35,029 nt of DNA from an uncultured Clostridia bacterium (GTDB lineage: Bacteria; Bacillota; Clostridia; Christensenellales; Aristaeellaceae): NCBI GenBank assembly GCA_934631055.1, contig CAKTXP010000007.1:1-35029 (forward strand), written 5' to 3'. Of this stretch, positions 30,296 to 35,029 are shown in pieces. The notes under the pieces are model-generated. The model made no database searches, was not told the origin of the DNA, and saw only the letters and a list, made by a program, of their open reading frames with translations. The number at the start of each line of letters is the position of its first letter. The stretch's first letter is position 1. Made by a program: the position numbers and the translations under genes.

Positions 30296-31850
30296 GGTGA
30301 ACTCCTTCCCTCTGCGCCAAATATCGGATCCTCGAAATGCCAAGTCCGCATATTGAAAAATAAACCATAACCAAAATCGGCTGTAAAACGTTGAATATCA
30401 TGATAGCGATATACCCGACGAGCATCGCAAACACGCCATTGAGGATAGCGTCATCCTTCATATTCTTCAAAACCGCTGCGAACATACAGATGTAAAACGC
30501 TGCAAATGCAAGCATTCCTGTGATTCCGCATGTCAGCAGGATCTGGAGCGGCTGACAATGGCTGTCATTGAATACGCCTCCGGCTAAATCAATCGCGCTC
30601 TGGTTATCAAAGTACGGCGTAAGCGTAGTCAGCGTCGTACCAAGCCCGCGGCCAAACAGCTTTTCTTTCCATGAAAAATCGCTGAATGCCCGAATCGAGC
30701 GCTTGTAGACAAAGCCGCGTACGCTTCCCCACATATCATCAAATCGAAGGAACGACGCCGCGCCTCCCAAATCCGCCGCCGTATCCACAATCGTAAACCA
30801 TACGATAGCCGCAATCAGGATCGCCGCCGCAAGAACAGTCAAAACGAATGCCGTTCGCATCAGAACGCGTTTACTCGGCGCGTGACGGTCTTTCTTATGC
30901 AGCAGCATAAACACGGCTGCAAGGATCAAAAAGAGAGCTGTAAACATATGCGCCGCATATGTTTCGCAAAGCATCAAGGGCAGTCCTGTAAACTGCGGTT
31001 GATAGACGCTGACAGCCGCAATCGCGCGCGCTGCGGGAAGCACGGCAAAGCATACGCCCCATAGTGACGCCGCACGCGCCATCTTCATATAATCACCGCC
31101 GGACTGCGCCGCAATCGCCAGACAAACCAGATTCATGCCCAGCAGCGCGCTGTCCGTTCGGGAAACCGCCATGCCCAGCGCAAGGACGATTGCGCAGATT
31201 GCGGCGGCTATGCGCGCAATGGCTTTTTTATCAAACACATAGACGCCGGAAGCAAGCCCAAATATCATGACCAGATAGGTACCGAAAAAATCAAAATGAC
31301 CGATCGTAGATAAAAAAGTCTCTTCCTGCCCTTTTTTTATTCCTTCATAGAATCCGAGCGGATCAATTCCTGCGCCGTTCAGAATTCCTAAAACCGCGCA
31401 CAGTCCTGCACAAATTAAAACGAGCGTTGTGGATAGGCAGCCTTTCTGCTTTCCTGCACCGATAACGTAATACGCACCGCCGCAGCAAAGCATCAGCCAA
31501 AGTCCCAAGCTTCTTCCCTGTGTGCCTTCCAGAACGTTCTCCGTAAAGCCTGCGCAGGCACAAGAAGCCGCGCAGGCAAGCAGAAACAACGTCATCGCCC
31601 CATCGGGCGCATAAGGCGGCTGATAGCGGTATTTCTTTCCTATTCCATAAATTCCCAGAATAACAGCCATCGCCGCGCAGAAAATGGGTATGACAGCGCG
31701 GACCAATTCAACTTTACAACGGTTGATGTTAAAAAACGCGTCATCAAAATATAGAGGTATTACGCAAAGCATGAATAGGGTACAAAGTGCGGCGATACAC
31801 GCCGGTATATGAAAAAGAAAGCTCTTCACCGTTTCTCCGACTTTTTTCAT
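30285..31850 (-). CDS. O-antigen-ligase-like polytopic membrane protein
   Basis: A 521-residue protein with about twelve hydrophobic helices and a large extracytoplasmic loop. The region LFGRGLGTTLTTL...NDSHCQPLQILLTCGITGMLAF matches the Wzy_C/O-antigen-ligase pattern. Such proteins attach or polymerise surface glycans; the acceptor here is unknown, and Gram-positive homologues are often of unknown role. The start at 31850 is chosen because the ATG at 31883 would lie within a few nt of the transcription start; AAGGAG lies 13 nt upstream. Its 3' end overlaps mrfA by 11 nt, placing it first in the repair operon. Confidence 0.8.
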   Translation of the reverse strand: MKKVGETVKSFLFHIPACIAALCTLFMLCVIPLYFDDAFFNINRCKVELVRAVIPIFCAAMAVILGIYGIGKKYRYQPPYAPDGAMTLFLLACAASCACAGFTENVLEGTQGRSLGLWLMLCCGGAYYVIGAGKQKGCLSTTLVLICAGLCAVLGILNGAGIDPLGFYEGIKKGQEETFLSTIGHFDFFGTYLVMIFGLASGVYVFDKKAIARIAAAICAIVLALGMAVSRTDSALLGMNLVCLAIAAQSGGDYMKMARAASLWGVCFAVLPAARAIAAVSVYQPQFTGLPLMLCETYAAHMFTALFLILAAVFMLLHKKDRHAPSKRVLMRTAFVLTVLAAAILIAAIVWFTIVDTAADLGGAASFLRFDDMWGSVRGFVYKRSIRAFSDFSWKEKLFGRGLGTTLTTLTPYFDNQSAIDLAGGVFNDSHCQPLQILLTCGITGMLAFAAFYICMFAAVLKNMKDDAILNGVFAMLVGYIAIMIFNVLQPILVMVYFSICGLGISRIRYLAQREGVHHES

Positions 31851-31896
31851 TGGCGTACGCGCGCTCCTTCCATGAATACCCATTTCCGTTTTTCTT

Positions 31897-31925
31897 ATTG
31901 TAAAACATATTGATGTTCAAAGCAA
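31897..31925 (-). promoter_or_regulatory. Promoter of the four-gene mrfAB unit
   Basis: On the minus strand, TTGCTT (31925-31920), 17 nt, TACAAT (31902-31897). It lies just upstream of the O-antigen-ligase-like gene. No SOS box was seen nearby. Confidence 0.65.
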
Positions 31926-31982
31926 GAACAAAAAGCTGACTGAGCCGCATCTGTTTAAGCGCCGTATCCTGCATCTCTTGAT

Positions 31983-32025
31983 AAAAACAGGGATTCCTTT
32001 CGCTTTTCGCAAAAAAGGAATCCCC
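31983..32025 (-). terminator. ctsR-clpC terminator
   Basis: GGGATTCCTTT (31990-32000) pairs perfectly with AAAGGAATCCC (32014-32024). On the minus strand a G/T-rich tail with five Ts (31987-31983) follows. It is 15 nt past the clpC stop. Confidence 0.88.
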
Positions 32026-32039
32026 TTCTTCATCCATTG

Positions 32040-34466
32040 TTATGCCGTCGTCAGCGCCGCACAGTCTTCAGAAACCAGGATATCTCCCTCCTGAACCTGG
32101 ATCCGTATGCCGTTTCTGCCTTTTCCTCTCAGCACCAGCTCGCTGACCGGATCTTCGACCCTCTGCGCGATCACGCGCCGCAGATTGCGCGCGCCGCTCA
32201 TCTCACTGATGCCTTCTTTCGCCAGAATATGAGGAACATGTCCGTCGTACGTCAGGCTGATTCCGCGCTCCATAAGCCTGTCACGAACTCTGTCCAGCAT
32301 CAGGGAAGCGATCCTCGCACCGTCTTCTTCCGTCAGACTGTTCATGACGATCATTTCATCAATCCTGCCCAGAAACTCCGGTCTGAACGTCTGCTTCGCC
32401 TGCGCTATGATCGTGCGGCGATGGTTGACCATCGGCGTATGATCCGTGCTTGCTCCCGCAAAGCCCAGCCTCTTATCCATATCAAAGGAAACGCCGGAAT
32501 TCGAGGTCATGATAACAATCGTGTTTTTGAAATTGACTTTTCTACCCACGCTGTCCGTCAGCTGTCCATCGTCGAGCAGCTGCAACAGCAGGCTGAATAT
32601 CTTCGGATGCGCCTTTTCGATCTCATCAAACAGAATGACGCTGTATGGGCGTTTGAGTACCGCATCTGTCAGCTGACCGCCGTCGCCATAGCCAACGTAT
32701 CCGGGCGGCGATCCAATGAGCCTAGACGCCGTTGCCTCTTCGCTGTATTCGGACATATCGACGCGGATAAGCGCATCTTCGCTCCCAAAGAGCGCTTCAC
32801 CAAGCGCCTTGCATAGCTCGGTCTTGCCTACGCCGGACGGACCCAGCAGCATGAACACGCCCAGCGGACGGGTCGGGTCATTCAAACCAGCGCGCGCACG
32901 ACGGAGCGCTTTTGCAATCGAAGCGATGGCTTCATCCTGCCCGATTACACGTTTGGCAAGCACGCTTTCCAGATTCAGGATATCCTGCTGCTGGTCCGAA
33001 CCGACCCGCTCCACCGGAACACCCGTCCATTGCGAAACGACTTTGGCGATCTCATCGGCACGAATGACCGTTGTCGGCATGCTGACAGCTTGTTCGGTCG
33101 TTTCTTCCTGCGGTTCGTCGGTATTCTCAAGTGCAGGAAGCGGAATGCGGCTCTGCTTCCACACTTCGATATTCGCCATGGAAGCCGCTTCATCAATCAA
33201 ATCAATGGCTTTATCCGGCATGAAACGATCTGTCACATAGCGGGAAGAAAGCTCCACTGCCGAGATCAGCGCATCGTCCGATATTTCCACATGATGATAA
33301 TTTTCATACCGTTCGCGAAGCCCGCTGAGGATCTCAAGCGTCTGCGCGCGGCTGGGTTCCTGAACGTCTACCCGCTGGAAACGCCGTGCCAGCGCGGCGT
33401 CCTTTTCAATGTACTTTCGATATTCTTTATAGGTCGTCGCACCCATCACGCGCAGTTCGCCGCGCGCAAGCGCCGGTTTCAGGATATTGGCGGCATCCAA
33501 CGAGCCTTCTGTGCTGCTGCCTGCGCCGATAAGCGTATGCAGCTCATCAATGAACAGCAACACATTCCCATGCTCCTGCGCAGACGCAACCACGCCCTTC
33601 ATCCGCTCTTCAAACTCGCCGCGGTACTTCGTTCCCGCAATCAGCATCGCAAGATCAAGCGCGTAGACCTGCGTTCCAAGCAGCATCGGCGGAACGTTCC
33701 TGTCCGCAATCCGCTGTGCAAGCCCTTCCGCCAGCGCAGATTTGCCCACTCCCGGTTCGCCAAGCAGCAACGGATTGTTCTTTGTTTTCTTTCCAAGGAT
33801 CTGGATCACGGAGTCCAGCTCTTTTTCCCGCCCGATCAGCGGCTCAAGCTCATGGCTTATCGCCGCCTGCGTCAGGTTGCGCGCATAGGCTTCCAGCGGA
33901 TCCTGCTCTTCCTTCTGCTGCCCCTCTCCATTCTGCGCCGCTTTGGCATTTTGCCGAACAGACGCCGCTTCCTGCTGGGTAATCGGTTCGGACGAGGACG
34001 CGATACGTTTTGCCTGAATCGGACGCTCGATCTCTCCGACCGCATTTTGCAGCGCAGTCCGCATGGAATCCACGCTTCTGCCCAATATGCTGAGAACCTC
34101 AAGCGCCGTGCAGCCCTCTTCATAAAGCAGTTCCTGCCAGATATGTGCAACGCCAGCCAACGTTTTCTTATCCGGATTGGCATAAGAGATCGCGCGCAAA
34201 AGAGTGCGCTGCGCATGCGGCGTCAAACCGGTTATGCGCGAAAAGCCCACGTCCCCGCGTCCGTACTGCGCCAGAACTTCTTCTTCAATCTCGCTGGGCA
34301 CTAAATCTCCCAGGATACAGCGCGTCAATTCATCACCTACGCGGCAAAGACCGCAAAGCAGATGCCCCGTACCCATTTTTTCATGTCCCATGGATGCGGC
34401 GCTGATCTGCGCCTGAACCAGAGCTTTCATAGCGCCCTGTGTAAATACATTCGGGATACTAAGCAA
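32040..34466 (-). CDS. clpC: ClpC ATPase lacking the usual M domain
   Basis: Unfoldase partner of the ClpP protease; 808 residues. The N domain (about 1-145) is followed by NBD1 with Walker A GEPGVGKS (236-243) and Walker B LLFIDE (303-308), then NBD2 with Walker A GPSGVGKT (542-549) and Walker B VILFDE (610-615). The ClpP-binding loop LGF (667-669) is present. The coiled-coil middle domain with a UVR-type motif is missing: only about 34 mostly Pro/Glu/Thr residues (435-468) separate NEVWK-like sequence from RADEIAKVV. The start codon is TTG, with AAGGAGG 9 nt upstream. It follows ctsR by 27 nt; no mcsA or mcsB lies between. Confidence 0.95.
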   Translation of the reverse strand: MLSIPNVFTQGAMKALVQAQISAASMGHEKMGTGHLLCGLCRVGDELTRCILGDLVPSEIEEEVLAQYGRGDVGFSRITGLTPHAQRTLLRAISYANPDKKTLAGVAHIWQELLYEEGCTALEVLSILGRSVDSMRTALQNAVGEIERPIQAKRIASSSEPITQQEAASVRQNAKAAQNGEGQQKEEQDPLEAYARNLTQAAISHELEPLIGREKELDSVIQILGKKTKNNPLLLGEPGVGKSALAEGLAQRIADRNVPPMLLGTQVYALDLAMLIAGTKYRGEFEERMKGVVASAQEHGNVLLFIDELHTLIGAGSSTEGSLDAANILKPALARGELRVMGATTYKEYRKYIEKDAALARRFQRVDVQEPSRAQTLEILSGLRERYENYHHVEISDDALISAVELSSRYVTDRFMPDKAIDLIDEAASMANIEVWKQSRIPLPALENTDEPQEETTEQAVSMPTTVIRADEIAKVVSQWTGVPVERVGSDQQQDILNLESVLAKRVIGQDEAIASIAKALRRARAGLNDPTRPLGVFMLLGPSGVGKTELCKALGEALFGSEDALIRVDMSEYSEEATASRLIGSPPGYVGYGDGGQLTDAVLKRPYSVILFDEIEKAHPKIFSLLLQLLDDGQLTDSVGRKVNFKNTIVIMTSNSGVSFDMDKRLGFAGASTDHTPMVNHRRTIIAQAKQTFRPEFLGRIDEMIVMNSLTEEDGARIASLMLDRVRDRLMERGISLTYDGHVPHILAKEGISEMSGARNLRRVIAQRVEDPVSELVLRGKGRNGIRIQVQEGDILVSEDCAALTTA

Positions 34467-34493
34467 TCAGGTCAACCTCCTTGCCCGGAAGGA

Positions 34494-34976
34494 TCACGGA
34501 GCGTCCGGGCGGCGCTTAGCCAAAGCAAGGATCATGCTGCGCAGCGTTCCGGCGCAGAGCGCGTCCTTCATCGACAGCGGAAGCGGAACAGCCTGCGGAG
34601 ACAGCGCCGCCTTCATCAGCTTCGCTTCATCCGGCGTAACGACTTTTTCCGCTTCCAAGTGATCGACGATCCGCATTGCGTCCGCGGAGCTGATCGACAT
34701 GCCGATCCTCTGATACATCGACTGAAGCAGCTCTTCCCTGCTGCTGGACGCCAGCCGCATAATGCGGATATATCCACCGCCTCCGCGCCTGGATTCAATC
34801 ACATAGCCGTGATCGGGCGTAAAGCGCGTCGCCAGAACATAATTGATTTGCGAAGGCGCGCACTGGAAGTGTTCAGCCAGCTCGTTTCGGCGCAGTTCGA
34901 TCTCCTGCTGCTGGTTCTGTTCGCCTTCCATAAGCGTCTTGATAAAATCCTCAATGGAATCGCTGAGTAATCTCAT
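34494..34976 (-). CDS. ctsR: CtsR transcriptional repressor
   Basis: Class III heat-shock repressor of clp genes. It has 160 residues from the chosen start. It begins MRLLSDSIEDFIKTLM and has the winged helix with the glycine-rich wing RGGGGYIRI, the key operator contact of CtsR. The frame is open 17 codons upstream, but AGGTG before the ATG at 34976 and the usual N terminus fix this start. A CtsR box directly upstream suggests autoregulation. Confidence 0.95.
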   Translation of the reverse strand: MRLLSDSIEDFIKTLMEGEQNQQQEIELRRNELAEHFQCAPSQINYVLATRFTPDHGYVIESRRGGGGYIRIMRLASSSREELLQSMYQRIGMSISSADAMRIVDHLEAEKVVTPDEAKLMKAALSPQAVPLPLSMKDALCAGTLRSMILALAKRRPDAP

Positions 34977-34992
34977 GCGTGGCACCTCGATG

Positions 34993-35009
34993 TTTAACTT
35001 TCTTTGACC
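34993..35009 (-). promoter_or_regulatory. CtsR operator of ctsR-clpC
   Basis: On the minus strand GGTCAAAGAAAGTTAAA matches the CtsR heptad repeat (second heptad 5 of 7). Its 13-base core is identical to that before clpB. It overlaps the start region of the ctsR transcript. Confidence 0.85.
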
Positions 35010-35016
35010 TTTCATC

Positions 35017-35022
35017 ATTATA
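35017..35022 (-). promoter_or_regulatory. -10 element of the ctsR-clpC promoter
   Basis: A perfect TATAAT on the minus strand, 8 nt upstream of the CtsR box. The -35 element falls beyond the window edge. Confidence 0.6.
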
Positions 35023-35029
35023 CTCATTT

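Noticed and set aside
33030..34304. Long open frame antisense to clpC (424 codons)
   Set aside because: clpC is unambiguous; no domain was seen in this frame.
1..35029. CRISPR array, tRNA or rRNA genes
   Set aside because: No regular repeat-spacer pattern, no cloverleaf and no rRNA-like sequence was seen by eye.

Overview
The window looks like a chromosomal segment of an anaerobic, Clostridia-type Firmicute of roughly 50% GC. The markers are a Gram-positive LexA with a matching CGAAC-N4-GTTYG SOS box, a ctsR-clpC stress operon, CtsR-type operators, a yprA/yprB (mrfA/mrfB) pair, two-subunit class I fumarase, and a complete F1Fo ATP synthase operon whose c-subunit carries a two-carboxylate (E32/E65) ion site typical of Na+-coupled rotors. 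No rRNA, tRNA, CRISPR array or intact mobile element was seen. A more precise taxon cannot be assigned from the sequence alone.

Layout. 1-3.8 kb: lexA (minus), a divergent small Cys-rich acidic protein sharing the SOS-box region, a Xer-like tyrosine recombinase, rnhA and proC. 3.8-4.5 kb: a gene-poor stretch holding a frameshifted IS481/IS3-type transposase relic and an unidentified ORF tail. 4.5-11.8 kb: the ATP synthase operon on the minus strand (atpZ-like, atpI-like, atpB, E, F, H, A, G, D, C) behind a consensus promoter. 12.0-18.6 kb: a minus-strand ABC import cluster (FRG-domain gene, solute-binding protein, nucleotide-pyrophosphatase-type phosphodiesterase, ATPase, two permeases) resembling a glycerol-3-phosphate/sugar (Ugp-type) system. 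18.8-20.3 kb: class I fumarase (or tartrate dehydratase) beta and alpha genes. 20.4-24.8 kb, plus strand: an XRE-HTH protein with a probably inactive S24 domain, a SprT-like metallopeptidase, and clpB behind a CtsR box. 24.8-26.1 kb: a CaCA-family cation exchanger under a yybP-ykoY (Mn2+) riboswitch with a built-in terminator. 26.2-31.9 kb: an overlapping four-gene minus-strand unit (O-antigen-ligase-like membrane protein, mrfA, mrfB, TPR protein). 32.0-35.0 kb: ctsR-clpC with a CtsR box at the window edge.

How the genes work together. Two stress circuits are readable: an SOS circuit (LexA plus its box, with DNA-repair-related mrfAB and SprT-like genes elsewhere in the window but without visible SOS boxes) and a CtsR heat/proteotoxic circuit that appears to link clpB with ctsR-clpC through a shared 13-base operator core. 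The energy genes point to a Na+-linked ATP synthase. The most unusual observations are a ClpC that has lost its coiled-coil M domain in an operon without mcsA/mcsB, the exchanger under a manganese riboswitch, an a-subunit with an apparent membrane insertion, and an S24-like regulator that keeps Ser and Ala-Gly but has Arg in place of the catalytic Lys.
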